A stretch of 64,000 nt of DNA from Ditylenchus dipsaci (GCA_004194705.1 SADC01000916.1:219125-283124), one strand, 5' to 3'. Positions 23,216-35,935 are shown, numbered from the stretch's first letter. The notes: a model not told the origin generated them from the sequence alone. Numbers and translations: made by a program.

Positions 23216-26200
23216 ATGCGAAAAAATGTTCCAGTCGACAAACTGGACTTCCAATGGCCAGATGCTGACCAATTTCTCATTGGAATGAATGTTGAAGGCA
23301 GACATATTCAACAAAAGGCTACTCCGCTCCAACAGCTCCTAGGGCATGCAAATAGCAACATCAAAGAGCCGGTAAAAACTGCTTCTCTATATTTACCCCA
23401 ATACTCCGTCTTTTCCAAATCTTATTTGTAAGTCTGATATATAAACTAGCGCAGATAATATATATTTTGCCGAAATGGCGCCGGTGCAGCTATGTCCACT
23501 AAAATAATCCAGTTTAGTATTTGTCTGGTGTCTGCAAGCTAGTTCATTGCCAATCAACCAGTAGCTACTGCTCTCAACCAGGTTTTTTTGTTTACAAATA
23601 CTGCTTTTTACAATAAAACTTGGCTCTATCCCTCAATGGGGGAAGGGGTGGATTTTGCATTGGTCCTCCCTGTTTTTTTACATATTTTTTTCAGGCTTTA
23701 GCCTTAGGCAAGGGTAAGCGCATGCTAGGACGGGCTCAAACGTATCTTAGACCCACGTTTAAGTCCGTCTTAACATACGCTGGCCTACTCTCGCCTAAGT
23801 CTAACAAAAATCACACAAAAACCACAGGAAAAACCAAGAATCCCCCCTCATTCAGGGATAGGGCTTAAAACTTGAATTGTTCACTACTTTTAACTTAGAC
23901 AGTTACATTTTTTGTAAACAATTAAATTAGTGAAAAATACAGCAAGGAATGTCGATTAAGATTGATCCCTATTTTAGTCAAACCAGTTGGGCAGTGCTGT
24001 CCAACTTGTGGTAATAATTTTACCTGGAAATTGTCAAATATTTATCAACCCGTTTTGTCTAACTTCTAGGTGCCTTCCTAACCTTCCGCCAAAACATACT
24101 CAACTTCTCTCAAGCCTCAGCCGTAGTTTTGGCTGTAGAAGACAGATTATTAAAGGACCATCCAAAAGTGGGCATTTCCTTTAGCAAGTTGGACGAGTTT
24201 GACCTGCAGCCACTTTACCAAGTTGGTTTTTGAAAAACAAACCAGAGGAATAACCTTTTTTAGATAGCAGTAATTGGTGCTGATTCATCAGTGTTTGATG
24301 AAGATGTGTTTTATGGAGCAGTGAAGACCACTTTTGATGAAATACAAGCTGATGGTAGGCTTACAGGCTCACTTAACCACCCTAAAAACTAACCATCCTA
24401 ACACTCCAGTTCGCTGTACAAACCCTGGTAGGGTCACATTTCATTCCGCGATATTTCATTCACTGGGGACAGCAGGCTCCTATCGGCGCCTCTAACGTAT
24501 TTTAAAATTTCAATAAATATTAATCCGCCACTCCTTCCTGGGTATCAACCGCTGATTTTCTTTAGTTTTCAAAAACGTACCAAAAAATTCAAAAAAATAA
24601 GGCAGACCGTTGAGCGCTCACCAAATTTGAGTGGAAAAAACTTGGCTGAGGTGGGTCTGGCAGTGTAACGTTAGGATCAAGGCTGAACCCAACTTCATTA
24701 CAATTTTTACTGGATTATAAGGGGTTTTGAGAAACAAACCAGAGGAACTGAATTCTAAGTACATTTGACCTAATTGTGTATGCTCTACAATCTTGAAAAA
24801 AATCATCATTAAAATTTGCAGCGATGCGGAATTTTTTAAATCAATTTTCAAACATTTTCTTTAATTTGTTTCAAAATTCGCAAAAATTTCAAATTTTGCG
24901 ATTTTTTTGGCATTATTGTAAGGTATAATCAAAATAATTTTTTAAATAAATCTGAAAAAATTTATGCAATAATTTAAAGTTACAGTATGCAAAAATGCAA
25001 ATTTATTCACACAAAAAATGAGCTAGGTTGTTTTGCAGCCGCCTCATCTGTCCACTTCCAAAACATTCAACCAGCCTATTTCGATGAAAGGACCTCCTGT
25101 TCTATAGAAAATGGCAAAATTCATTGGGGTATGCATGCATTCATGTTGCCCTTCTACAGTCAAATTTTAGGGAAAGTGTTTAAAGCACTGCTGTTTGTAT
25201 TGGCTCTTTTGGTTGTATTCGCTCTGGCATTCAGACAACAATACAAGCACAGTCCAAGGTATGTGCAGTGTTGAACCAAAAAAACTCTACCATTTTCTGT
25301 TGCGAAAAAATATGCAATTCCGGCTTTGGTTCTTACAAAAATAAATTTTGATTCCGGTTCTGGTCCAAATGTCAATTCCGAGCCCAACTCTCTCATTATT
25401 TTGAGATTGGTCGGCTGATTTTAAACACGTACCGTAAATCCTCTAATATAAGACCCCCTGTGATTAAAAATCATGTTCTTGGCATTGTATTTTCGACCCG
25501 CTTTTTAAAGAATTCTCTTATACAAGTTACCACTCATCTTGTAGCTAGTGAGATGAGCTACAAAATAGGTGGTAATTTGCCCGAGAGCGATCTTCAATGG
25601 TAGGTCAAAAACACAATGCCACAAAGACGTTTTTTGAATTTAGGGGGGAGATCTTATATTAGAGGATTTACGGTATTTTCAACTTTTGGACGATTTTTTT
25701 GTGTTAAATATACAAATAAACCAAAAAATAATGTAAAGCAGCAGCGATTTTTTTCCAAAACAGGTTTTGCTGCGCCGGTTCCGGCAAAAATTAAATTTCG
25801 GTTCCAGTTTTTACAAAACTCGAATTCCGACTCCGGTCCAAATATTAGTTTCGAGCCAACTCTAGTAGACATAAAAAAACTGGAGGTCCGAAAAAATTCT
25901 TCGATGAAATTTATCGGAATTTTTTATAACACGCGTTTCTTGAAGTATTTTACAGATTGTTTTTAAAAAAATTTAGCTGTTTTTCAAATTTTGTAGACCT
26001 GCGTATAGTTTTGGATCTGAGATGTCTAACAAGTTCTCAACTGTCTCATAAAATTTTCAAAAATGGATAATAAGTCTTTGAATAAAGCAATTTTTTCAAA
26101 AATTTGGCCTATTCAATGACTTTTTTCTGCAATTTTAAAAAAAAATTGGTCAGTTGATAGCTTGTTTAAAAACTGAAATCGAGAACTACATAAAAAAGAA

Positions 26201-29200
26201 AACAAAATAAATTGAAAGTTGGTACTAGTGCAAGTTGACGCTAGTGTGATGTACCCTCTCCAAAAAATATAGTCTCCAAAAAATAAAGGGGTATACATAA
26301 TGAGGAGGTGGTTTGCGGATGCAAAACCAGGCTTTACACTTGGAAATGACCACAACTTTTTTTCAAAAATCATTCTCTTGTCGCTATCATCGAGCTGAGA
26401 TTCAGGGCTACCAGATGAGCTTTCAATAAAGTAGATGTTGTTTAGAAAATTGAGTTAAAAAAAAGAATCCGCCCAAGCATCCGCACTCGAATTTGAGTTA
26501 GGATTCTTGATATTTTATTTTGAATTTTCGAAGCAATATTTACTCAGTCAATAGCTCATTTGGTAGCCCGAAACCTCAACTGCATGATGTCAGAACCTAT
26601 TTTAGCAACTGGAAGCTGAAAAAAGTGAATAATTATGAATAAAGTGAGGATTCTGTTAACAAAACTCTTAGTGAGTATTCTGTTTTAGCGTCCGCAAACC
26701 AGTGTTTTGCTGAGCTCACTCAAAGTGAAAATCTCACTGAGAATCCTCAGTGAGAATCTCACTCACAGCCTGTGAGGACAAATGTCATTCTCACCCACTC
26801 TCACTCACAGAGTAAAAAAGTGTCCTCAGCAAAACACTGCCGCAAATAGCCTCCTCATTGTGTATGCCCCTTAAAACTACCATTTTTCAAAAAAAAAAGT
26901 TTCACAAAATTTCTTGTTACCGTATTCTCTCTAATAGGCCGACACCCTCTAATAAACCGACACCCCTACTTTGAGGGACCGTATCTCAGTCCGAAGAAAA
27001 AAAATTACATCGCTGTTTATTGCGTTTTCTTAGTTCCCACGAGCTCTATCGATTCCGCTTTTTCGATTTTGGATTTTCCCCGAAAATGTCGAGTTCGACC
27101 CAAAATTTTCACGATTTTTGAAGGGTTGAAAAATAAACCGACATGTCGGCCTATTAGAGAGAATACGGTAGTGGTGAATAGGCCCTAAGCCTAAATCTAA
27201 ACCTACAGGTATGAACCAAAATCTAAATTATTGGGTGGGTTGTATTATTACACTGTCGTTTTCGGGAGGGGTGTATTACACTAGCGCCAAAGTTGATTAA
27301 AAAATCACCAATAACAAAAGGTTTTCAAAATTTGCAATCTGAAATTCACGGATTTGCCAGGAGTTTAAAATTTGTTTCATTACAGATTGCGCCTATTGAT
27401 GGCTGATAGCCGGAGTTCTCTAGGCAATATGTCAGCTAGTTGGCAGAGTGCAGGTAGGGTGGAGCTGAGACGGGCTAATCGACGATTGAGTCTACTTTTC
27501 GGACAGGTAATTAGCTAGCTTTTTCAACAACGTAACTCATATTTTACAAAAATACACTTTAAAAATTACTTGAAAAAGTATTTATCACAGTTAGAGTTGT
27601 CCGATTTTCCCGAAAATTAGAAACTGAGACATTTTTTGGGAAATTTCCCGGAAAATTATAAAATTTTCAAAAAAATTAGAGAAAAATAGCAATATAGTCA
27701 ACATATATTAAATTAGGCACTGTTCTTTTTGAGACCGTAAAACATCCACCGAACCAATCCTTACCGCAATTTTCAGTTACTTACAGGAAAACGGTAAATT
27801 TAAAAAGTTTCCAGCTGCAGAGGCGTAGCCAGAAATTTCTAAATGGGGGATATTCTACACCCCCCTCCCCCAGAGGTCACTTTACCTACATTGTTTTCAA
27901 GTAATGAAGTGTTTTTAATTAACAATGTTTTTCAAAAAATCTGATAGGGGAGTCTACTCAGTGCCCGCTTGGCTACGTCCCTTGTCAGCTTCTCAGTTAA
28001 CCGTGGCTTTACAGCTAACTATAGAATTCAACCTTGAAGACTTGAAAATTAAATGCAATAGCTCTTCAATTTGGTGTCGTTCTACCTCTCGGTGATCAAA
28101 CCAACAAGCAGACAGCCAACTATGCACAAAAACCAGTCCGTATAAACAAATTTCTGTCTTTCCGAAATCCATACTGACGGAAAATTAGAACAATTTTACC
28201 GGGAAATTTTCCGGTCAACTCTAGTCACAGTAGTAAAAATGGTGGCTCTAACTCTAGTTTGAATTTACTCCTTCCCTGTTTTCTTTATTTATTCCAATCA
28301 AAACATCATGAAAGTTTTACAAATAAGTAAAACAAAATCAGAAAGGATAAATGAAAAAAACAGCCGTAATTACTAACTTTCGAATAAAAAATTTGGCCGT
28401 TTATTGAATAAAAGGTAACAAAGAATAGAAAATTTATAAATATGACTCCATACGTTATTAATTTTCTACAACTATCCGAAGTCTCGACCAGCTCAATATT
28501 CTTCGCTTTTTTACATCAATTTTTAAACAAGAGAACGGTGGGTTATAAGATTTGCTGATTCTGACGCAGAACCTAGCGCTGAGCACAATGGTGCGAGTCG
28601 TTTTTGCGTTAAGGATGGGTCAAGTAGATGAAAAAGGGAACTGGACACCCACAAGTTTTCAATTTATGCGTTATAAATTATAACTTATAATTGTCATACT
28701 ACACCCAAGCTCAGAGGCGTAGCCAGAAAAATCTGGCGGGGGGGGGGAGGCTAAAGCCCCATGAGAAGTCATTTTCCCTACACCGTTTTGAGTTTTATAG
28801 AGTTTTACTTAACAATTTTTTTCGAAAAACCTGACGGGGGGGGGTATAGGCCCTCAGCCCCCCTCCCCCTGGCTACGCCCATGCCCAAGCTGATGATACA
28901 CTAAAATGACCGCCAGAAGTTCAGCTTTCTATTGGTACTATGTATAACCTTTTTCGTTTGTAAATTAAAGATAAATGACCACTTGTTTTAATACGTTCTT
29001 TTTAAATATGTTCCACCCTGACATTCTACAAGCCATAACTTTGCGTAGAGATAATATATAGCCAGTGGCGTAGCCAGGGAAGGGGAAGGTGGGGCACGTG
29101 ATTCGACAAACCTCAATATATACTTGGTTTTCAACAAAATTGTTACTTTAACTATGCGGATTTTAGCAAAGAAGAGGCTCCCGATTGGAAGAATTGGTGG

Positions 29201-29376
29201 AGGGTGGTGCAGACCCTAGGCACTTGCATGATCACTCCATTTTCCATGCAGAGTTTGCCAATCAAGCTTTCAGCAACATTCTATATGAAGATGATCAGCC
29301 AAAAGAAGAAGGTCAACTAGAGTCAATGAAACCAGGCCCACAACAATGTGAAGACCGAAAATTAATCCAATTCTAA
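23216..29376 (+). CDS. Unknown single-pass membrane protein, six exons
   Basis: Not recognised. Exons: 23216-23371, 24070-24221, 24264-24354, 25171-25258, 27386-27506, 29167-29376; all junctions are GT-AG and phases agree except between exons 1 and 2, where one base is missing or a small exon was overlooked. Exon 1 starts MRKNVPVDKLDFQWPDADQF, with an acceptor-like AG four bases before the ATG. Exon 2 encodes NILNFSQASAVVLAVEDRLL. Exon 4 encodes one hydrophobic span, ALLFVLALLVVFALAF, followed by RQQYKH, so a cytosolic basic flank is likely on its C-terminal side. The tail is hydrophilic and acidic (ILYEDDQPKEEGQ) and ends RKLIQF. AATAAA follows at 29438. The introns are stuffed with MITEs (23623-23868, 25431-25676, 26285-26872, 26926-27170, 27830-27996, 28712-28883), which explains the 6-kb span for about 240 codons. 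Confidence 0.6.
23623..23868. repeat. Palindromic MITE in intron 1 of the membrane-protein gene
   Basis: ctctatccctcaatggggg is mirrored by ccccctcattcagggatag. Inner arms carry the ttaggcaagggta family text. Confidence 0.7.
25431..25676. mobile_element. TA-flanked MITE, CCGTAAATCCTC ends
   Basis: ccgtaaatcctctaatataag is inverted at the right end (cttatattagaggatttacg), with TA outside. It lies in an intron of the membrane-protein gene. Confidence 0.8.
26285..26872. repeat. MITE with CCTCCTCATTGTGTATG ends
   Basis: aaggggtatacataatgagg on the left pairs with ctcctcattgtgtatgcccc on the right. A second copy is at 42118-42841. Inner sequence has cactgagaatcctcagtgag hairpins. Confidence 0.7.
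26926..27170. mobile_element. TA-flanked MITE, CCGTATTCTCTC ends
   Basis: ccgtattctctctaataggc is mirrored by ggcctattagagagaatacg. Confidence 0.8.
27830..27996. repeat. GGCGTAGCCAG hAT family copy without clear TSD
   Basis: Left end gcagaggcgtagccagaaat and right end cttggctacgtccctt. Flanks are only partly alike (cagct), so the duplication has decayed. Confidence 0.55.
28712..28883. mobile_element. hAT-like MITE, TSD CCCAAGCT
   Basis: CCCAAGCT at 28704-28711 and 28884-28891 flanks CAGAGGCGTAGCCAG and ctggctacgcccatg ends. Confidence 0.88.
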
Positions 29377-29437
29377 TGTCAATTTTCATTTTACATACAA
29401 GCAAATAATTCGAAGATTCAAAAATAATATTTCTTGT

Positions 29438-29443
29438 AATAAA
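29438..29443 (+). promoter_or_regulatory. Polyadenylation signal AATAAA of the membrane-protein gene
   Basis: AATAAA lies 62 bp past the stop codon at 29374-29376. Confidence 0.65.
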
Positions 29444-29465
29444 ATTGTTCAGTGTACGTGGTCAG

Positions 29466-29600
29466 TAGGGTTGTCGACTCGACGCGTCGAATTCTTTTCA
29501 CGTCGAAAAGCCGAAAAATTTCGACTTTCGACTTTCGACTAGACTCGACGCGTCGAAAATTTCGACTTTCGACGTTCGACTCAACTCGTCGATTCGAAGT
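29466..29600. repeat. Single end of a TAGGGTTGTCGA hAT-like element
   Basis: tagggttgtcgactcgacg opens a run of ttcgactttcgac repeats, as in the complete element at 31752-32263. No matching right end is present. Confidence 0.6.
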
Positions 29601-29759
29601 TCTCAACACGTGGCCTTTTGTCTCGACACGTGAAATTTCTAACTTTCGAAAACACGGCTCTTCCCTTCGCTGCTGCCGAATAACGATGACTACTAGCTCG
29701 GAGGCCGCCTGTTGGTGGACAGCCCTCGCCTTGGTTAAGCTGCGAATATAATTAATTAA

Positions 29760-30425
29760 TAAAGCTGCTGAATTCTCTTCTCACCTACCTACTCTCCCGA
29801 CAATCCTACCAACTCTCCTGACTAACCTACCCTTTCGGGGCTCCTCTGCTAACTCTCTTGCATGAGCTAAACACTACCTACACTCCTTATCTGACCTATC
29901 TGAACTCCGGGCCTACCTACCCACTATTTTGGCCGATCTATTCACTTTCCTGTCACCCCTAGCCACTATCATGGCCGACTACCTATTCTCATGGCACTCT
30001 ACGTGCTCTTCTGGCACACTTGCTCACTATTCTGGTACACCTACATACACTCCTTGCCGACCTAGCCACTCTCCTGGCTCACCTATTGATGCTCGTGGCT
30101 CACTTGCCTTTACTGACTGTCATACTTGCTTTCTCGGCACAGCTACTCACTCGTCTGGCAACCTTCTCACTCTCGTGGCTCACAAACCTACTCTCTTGGA
30201 TCACCTGCGCACTTACCAGGTACAACTGCTCACATGGTACCCCCACTCCATCGCCTGGCATACCTACTCAGTGATTAGTACTCACTCTCATGGCACCAGT
30301 AACCTATACTCCTTCATCTGCTACCTCTACACACTTCACAGGTTCCACTACTCACTCACCTGTACCTCTATCCACTCACCTGGTACCCCTACTCACTCTA
30401 ATCGCATACCAAGCAATTTTTCATA
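29760..30425. repeat. Degenerate C/T-rich tandem repeat, period about 21 bp
   Basis: Variants of cctactcactctcctggcac recur throughout. The open frame of 165 codons at 29929-30426 has a composition explained by the repeat and no ordered domain, so it is not called as a gene. Confidence 0.7.
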
Positions 30426-30501
30426 AAACATTAAAAGGGGGATTACGGCATATTTCGGCACCGGAAAGGCACTAGCCGCTGACCCGTAGAATACCCCAAT
30501 A

Positions 30502-30682
30502 CAGTCGACTCTCCCAATAACGAACCCCCTGGGGACCGGCTCTAGGTGTTCGTTATTCAGAGAGTTCGTTATGAGAAGGTCCGTTATAAGTACTTTATCG
30601 AAAATCCAACCAACCAAAAAAAAAGTGTTCGTTATTGAGAGAGTTCGTTATTCAGGGGGTTCGTTATTGGGAGAGTCGACTT
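30502..30682. mobile_element. pogo-type MITE, CAGTCGACTCTCCC ends, TA duplication
   Basis: cagtcgactctcccaataac is mirrored by gttattgggagagtcgactt, with TA at 30500-30501 and 30683-30684. Direct ttcgttattgagagagttcg repeats lie inside. Confidence 0.85.
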
Positions 30683-30740
30683 TACTACCATTTCGGTACA
30701 GTTAAGTAGGATTGTCAATGAGGAAGTTGTTGTAAATCTC

Positions 30741-31352
30741 AAATCTCAGCTACAATTTGGTAGGTCAAATTATTCTTTTTGATTATCACTAAAAAAGTTA
30801 TGACCATCAACATAAAAGTGTCGATTTCTAGTCAAAATCAAAGTAAATCTAAGAAAATGGTTGTTTGGTCACATAAATACTGACTTTTCTAAAAGTTTCA
30901 ATATCGAAATGTACCAGTTGATGCATTTTTTGAAAGCTTAATAGTTTCTATACAAAATGACAGGTCAGCCTTTTTTAAAGGATTGCACAGGGCTGAGAAA
31001 CGGACGGTTGAAGTTAGAAAAAGTAAAAAACCTCTATATTTGCCTTATTTGGGACATTTTCACTTTTTTCAACTTCAACCGTCCGTTTCTCAGCCCTGTG
31101 CAATCCTTTAAAAAAGGCTAACCTGTCATTTTATATAGAAACTATTTAGCTTTCAAAAAGTGCATCAACTGGTACATTTTGATATTGAAACTTTTAAGAA
31201 AAGTCAGTATTTATGTGACCAAACAACCATTTTCTTTAGATTTACTTTGATTTTGACTAGAAATCGACACTTTTTTGTTGATGGTCATAACTTTTTTAGT
31301 GATAATCAAAAAGAATAATTTGACCTACCAAATTGTAGCTGAGATTCAGGGC
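30741..31352. repeat. Palindrome with about 285-bp arms
   Basis: Left arm 30741-31025 and right arm 31061-31352 are near-identical reverse complements around a spacer of about 35 bp (gtaaaaaacctctatatttg). It ends in agctgagattcagggct, text shared by several palindromes here. Confidence 0.9.
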
Positions 31353-31751
31353 TTACATTGTAAATCCGTTTTTGATGCAAATGGTTATGCTATAGGGCCA
31401 ATAAACGTGTTTTCACGAAAATGTCGTATCATTATGAAACGCTGATTTTTCGCCATTTCGGCAAAATATTTCTTTCTTTTTGAGAAAAACACCGTTTTTG
31501 GGAGTGGAATGCAATTTTCTGAGGTTTTCCACATGCTAGATGAAAAATATAAACAAATTGAACAAAAAACTAATGTTTTTGGCAACAAAAATGGGGGTGT
31601 CGTATCATTATGAAACGCACTGAATATATATATATATATGTTTAATAGTTTTAAACAAAACAGTGTTAAATTTGAAATATTTCAGGTTTTTTGGGGCCAC
31701 CCTGTATATGTAGCACTACACCAACCTCTCTTTTTCAGGGTTGCTCAGAAC

Positions 31752-32263
31752 TAGGGTTGTCGAGTACTCGAAATTTTCGAGTACTCGACTCGAAATCTTT
31801 TCAATACTCGCAATTTTCGAGTACTCGACTCGATATTCGAAACTCGAAATTTTCGAGTACTCGACTCGACCCGATACTCGAAATCGAAAAATTTCGAATA
31901 ATACTCGAAATTATTCGATTTCCAATAGAATTTTTGTCGAAATTTAGGTCAAAAATTTAATCATGTGAAGTTGGTAAGGCATAATAAAGCCATAAAAAAG
32001 AAAAAATTTGGTCCTCGAGCACATTTTTAATTATTTAATTCTATACTTCAAACTCAAAAATTTTCGAGTACTTGACTCGATGCTCGAAACTCGAAATTTT
32101 CGAGTCGAGTACTCGACTCGGTATTCGAAACTCGAAATTTTCGAGTACTCGACTCGATATTCGAAAACTCGAAATTTTCGAGTACTCGACTCGACACTCG
32201 AAACTCGAAAAATTCGAATAATACTCGAATTACTCGATTCGAGTACTCGACTCGACAACCCTA
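31752..32263. mobile_element. hAT-like element, ends TAGGGTTGTCGAG, TSD CTCAGAAC
   Basis: CTCAGAAC at 31744-31751 and 32264-32271 flanks inverted TAGGGTTGTCGAG ends. Both halves are arrays of cgaaattttcgagtactcga units. Frames through it are low-complexity artefacts. Confidence 0.9.
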
Positions 32264-32269
32264 CTCAGA

Positions 32270-32480
32270 ACCTACTCCGGAGTGGCCAAAAGGCAAAAAT
32301 AACTGGTTATTTGGGGTTTACTAAAGGGGGTGAACTTTTTTACGAAAAAGCGATTGAACGGATCAGAATTTAAGTCCGGTGGGCTTTATCGCTCATAATT
32401 TTACACTAATCTATTCTAAACCACCTCAATCTATCCCAAACCGCACAATTTAAGCGATTAAGCCCGTCGGATTCACCCGT
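32270..32480. repeat. Core fragment of the GGCTG MULE family
   Basis: ggagtggccaaaaggc through caatctatcccaaacc parallels 17590-17820 and 49560-49790. No ends are present. Confidence 0.6.
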
Positions 32481-33002
32481 CCATTCACTCCATGAACAAT
32501 AAGCTTATCCTTAGTTTGTATTTTTACAAAAAGGGTAATGTTGCAGTTGTATTGCTTTTTTTATATGCTTTTTTTGTCAATCCATCACCTAATCGCCCTT
32601 ATTTTCTCATGTTGTTGTCCACCTGGTTCATTTAGGTGGTCCACTTGAATCATGGAGGTCTCTAGCTAGTCAAAAAATTCAGCCCACTAAAACTACTCAA
32701 ATTGTAGATATGTTCATTAAAACTGCTAGATACATAAAATATCTCATATTCAGGTGGTTTAGATAAACTGACAAACTTGACAAAGTGGACACTCATATGA
32801 ACCAAGTGGATATCCACGTGGTGTGGTTGGTGTTGCATCTCCCTTATTGAATTTTATACCACGTATTCACTGTAAACCTCTAAAAAGTGGACAATTGTTC
32901 CCTGTTGATATTTGAAGGCATTCTTACCCTGTTCAGATAATAGAGACAACAGCTATTTGACTTCAAAATTATCGGGCTACAACCAACTTTATTTTTCATT
33001 CT

Positions 33003-33437
33003 TTTGATCCAAGTGGACGACCATTTGGTTTAGTTAATGCATAGATTATCCAGTAGAACTAAAGTTGGATCATAAATTTTAAAAGTTCTTTACAAGACAA
33101 AAATATTACTACCCAGGACCACTTAACTACCTGAGTACAACAAACCAAGTGGTCATACACTTGAAGCAAAAATTTTTTACGTTTTTCATGTTCCGAAACC
33201 TGTTTTCTGGACCAATTCGGGTATGCTGAAGATGGTTTGATGATATTAGAATAAGGTTTTGTATGGTATTTTTAAGTTATTGGGAAATAATTGATTTTAC
33301 CAAAACTCGAAAATACCTTACAAAACGAAATTTCACCACTATCAAACCATCTTCAGCATGCCCGAATAAGTCCTGAAACAGGTCTTGGAATCCAAAAAAG
33401 TAAAAAATTTGCTTCAAGTGGACGACCACTTGGTTTG
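33003..33437. mobile_element. CCAAGTGG MITE: one arm edge (33003-33040) and a full copy (33142-33437)
   Basis: The full copy begins aaaccaagtggtcatacac and ends ccacttggtttggttgg. The partial edge precedes it in inverted order. Confidence 0.75.
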
Positions 33438-33904
33438 GTTGGTTCAGACTAGGAAATTTAAATGCCCGCAAAACTTTTCAAAATGCACGAATTGAAAAGT
33501 GTGGACTATTTCGTGTGTGACAAATTCGCTATGGATCAGTTCGGTGTGGCTCAATTCGCCTAACGCCCGTAAATGAATATACACCTGGACGAGGGATACC
33601 TACTATAATTGTGGGGATCGGTTCAGTGAACTCAAAATTTTGATATTATCAAGCCTAATTCACCACACGATTTAACTTGATAGCATGGTTTGTTTATGAT
33701 TTATATTTTTTTTAATTTTCAGGTTATCCAGGTGAACATACACCTGACCAAAAAGTACCTACCCTGGATTTCGGGGTTCGGGTGGTGGAAATCGCAGTTT
33801 TGGTCTTATCAAACAGGATTTACCACACAATTTCACGTCAAAAATAAGGGTTTAAATGTGGTATGTTGACTGTGACTTTTAAAAGATTACTTCTGCTACT
33901 TTTT

Positions 33905-34035
33905 TTGGGGCAAAGCTTTTTTCCGCCGCTAAAATACTTTTTTTGCTGCTAAAAAGCTTTTTTTGCCGCTAAAAAGCTTTTTTTCGCCGCTAAAAAGCTT
34001 TTTTTCGCCGCTAAAAAGCTTCTTTTTGCCGCTAA
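33905..34035. repeat. Tandem repeat, unit about 20 bp (tttttgccgctaaaaagc)
   Basis: Six copies follow each other with small changes. Confidence 0.9.
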
Positions 34036-34204
34036 CTTTACAGTGGCCTATTTGTTTTTCTGCATCGCTCTATTCCATGTGTCTTATGGTTATTTTGAGT
34101 TCTAAGTACCACCCTGGCATTCGTTTTATGGTTTTCACGACACCTTTTCTAAAAAAACAATGTTTTATCTTTTCCGTTCTAGATATCTCACACAGCTACA
34201 TCTA

Positions 34205-35028
34205 AATTATCTATCGACATCGACCACCCGCAGAAATTGTTCGGTCCCCATCACCCATCATTGTCTTCGGCTTGTAGCCATTGCCAGCAATTGCTTTCAT
34301 AAAGGCTTCATACCCCCACTTGTCCTCGTTAGAAGAGAGAGCTATATATGTTCCAAAGTATTTGCGATCACCACAAGCCAGCAACCTAAGTATACAAATA
34401 AAAGCAATGTGCTTCACAAAAAAATTCACATACAAAGATTGGGAATCCAAGCCATGTCAATTTATACGTAGCATCACTTGAAGTATACCGGAATCATGCT
34501 GTAGATTGTCCAATCTTGTAGTTGTCCAGGTCATGCAAAAGTGCTCTTCTTCGTTGATCACAGTAACATCGAAGCTTATCACATAGGGCTCATTTTCATC
34601 ATCTGGAAGTACACGGTGCTGCTCTGCATACTTTTGAAGATCCTGGATTGACAGAATGCGGTCTTGCTGCTCTCGATATTTGAAGTTTTTGATTTGCAAT
34701 AGACTTGGAGGAGGCAATGCATTACGCCCACGGCGGCTGTCCTATAAAAAACGAGTTAAAGTGATTTACACCACTACCTAGTCAATGATCTTACGGAAAT
34801 CATCTGCTGCAATAAATACGGGCTCAAGATCATATTGCAACGAATCACCCGCTTGTCCATATTCAGCAATTGACCAGTCTGCAGAGGTTTGTGATCATGG
34901 GCTCCTTTGCTCTTCTCGACGATAACCTTCAGCGAATCTTAGGGAAAACGAACACGTAGCTTCGCGTTGCATCTGTAGCTTTTCTTTTTTGCATAGGCGC
35001 AAATGTAGTTGTCAGCAGGGTACTGCAG
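34205..35028 (-). pseudogene. MULE transposase fragment (FLYWCH-like finger to catalytic core)
   Basis: The 5' part (34795-35028) reads NYICAYAKKKSYRCNAKLRV with a later HDH, a FLYWCH/WRKY-GCM1-like C-C-H-H finger typical of Mutator-like transposases; an in-frame TAA follows RVRFP. The next exon reads YVISFDVTVINEEEHFCMTW. One base is missing before DATYKLTWLGFPIF (about 34478), which supplies the first catalytic Asp. After a short intron, LACGDRKYFGTYIALSSNED continues to KTMMGDGDRTIS with the second Asp region. The gene then stops; the C-terminal third, including the expected catalytic Glu, is missing. The internal stop plus truncation indicate a dead copy. Confidence 0.75.
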
Positions 35029-35220
35029 GAGGTATAATTATCACTAAATTTATACCTAAATAATACCTTTTTGGTATAAAAAGTATTGTTTTTATACCTA
35101 TAGGTATGGGTATAAATTTATACCTCCTATACCTAGGTATTATTTTATACCCAAGGTATGAGTATAAATTTATACCTCGTATACCTAGGTATTATTTTAT
35201 ACCTAAATACCTCTCATTTT
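35028..35220. repeat. Interlaced GGTATAAATTTATACC repeats
   Basis: Variants of tttatacctaggtatta occur in both orientations, making many small hairpins. It is probably a decayed foldback end next to the MULE fragment. Confidence 0.65.
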
Positions 35221-35683
35221 CTTTCTGGTAATTTCGTATCTGTTAGAAGTAATCGACTCAATGAAACGTGCAGCAAAAGACGAGTGAATCGAAGTCCTGC
35301 TGTCGTTGGAGCCCTCACATTAAAGGTATAATTAAATAATGTATAAATAATATGATGAACCAAAATTACGACCACAGGGGGGACCAAAGCAAAAAAGTAA
35401 AATTTTTTCAAAAAAAATTTCCAGTAAGATGGAGAAAAGAAAAATGCCCATCAAGAAAAAATAATTATGAAAAACAGAATGCCGAAATTTTGCTTTTAAA
35501 AAAGTTATAGCCATTTCAAATCCGCCGTAATATTTGGGACACGGTAAAATATAAATACCGTGAATGTTCTAATAGAGCCGCCTCTCCAATAGAGTCCCCC
35601 TTCCTAATAGAGCCCCCTTCTAGAACCCCCTCTATATAAATATAATAAAATGATCACCGTATTGATCATTGATTCAATTGTAG

Positions 35684-35821
35684 GGCATCTCTACCGCTTT
35701 TTTGAAGCTTGTGAGACGATCAGCAGGGCGCAGATCTTGAAGTTAATATGTGGATCCAAATTGAATACTTTTCGTTTGAAAAGATCTCTTTCATCTACGT
35801 CTAGTGAAGACTTTTGCAAGG
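35684..35821 (+). other. Exon-like open stretch, unknown
   Basis: After a TTGTAG acceptor the frame HLYRFFEACETISRAQILKL continues to SSEDFCKD before a possible donor (GTTCAC). Composition is protein-like, but no family is recognised and no neighbouring exon is found. Confidence 0.3.
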
Positions 35822-35867
35822 ATGTTCACACCAAAAAAAAACCAAAAAAAGCTTTGCCCCTTTTTTG

Positions 35868-35935
35868 TACCGGAGGCGAATTGTCCCGGGAGGCGAATTG
35901 TCCCGGAGGCGAATTGTCCTGGAGGCGAATAGGAT
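35868..35935. repeat. Tandem repeat, 18-bp unit (ggaggcgaattgtcccgg)
   Basis: Four copies sit inside the left arm of a foldback repeat. Confidence 0.85.

Noticed and set aside
29929..30426. 165-codon open frame
   Set aside because: It runs through a degenerate 21-bp repeat; Ser/Thr/His/Leu bias follows the repeat and overlapping frames are open too.
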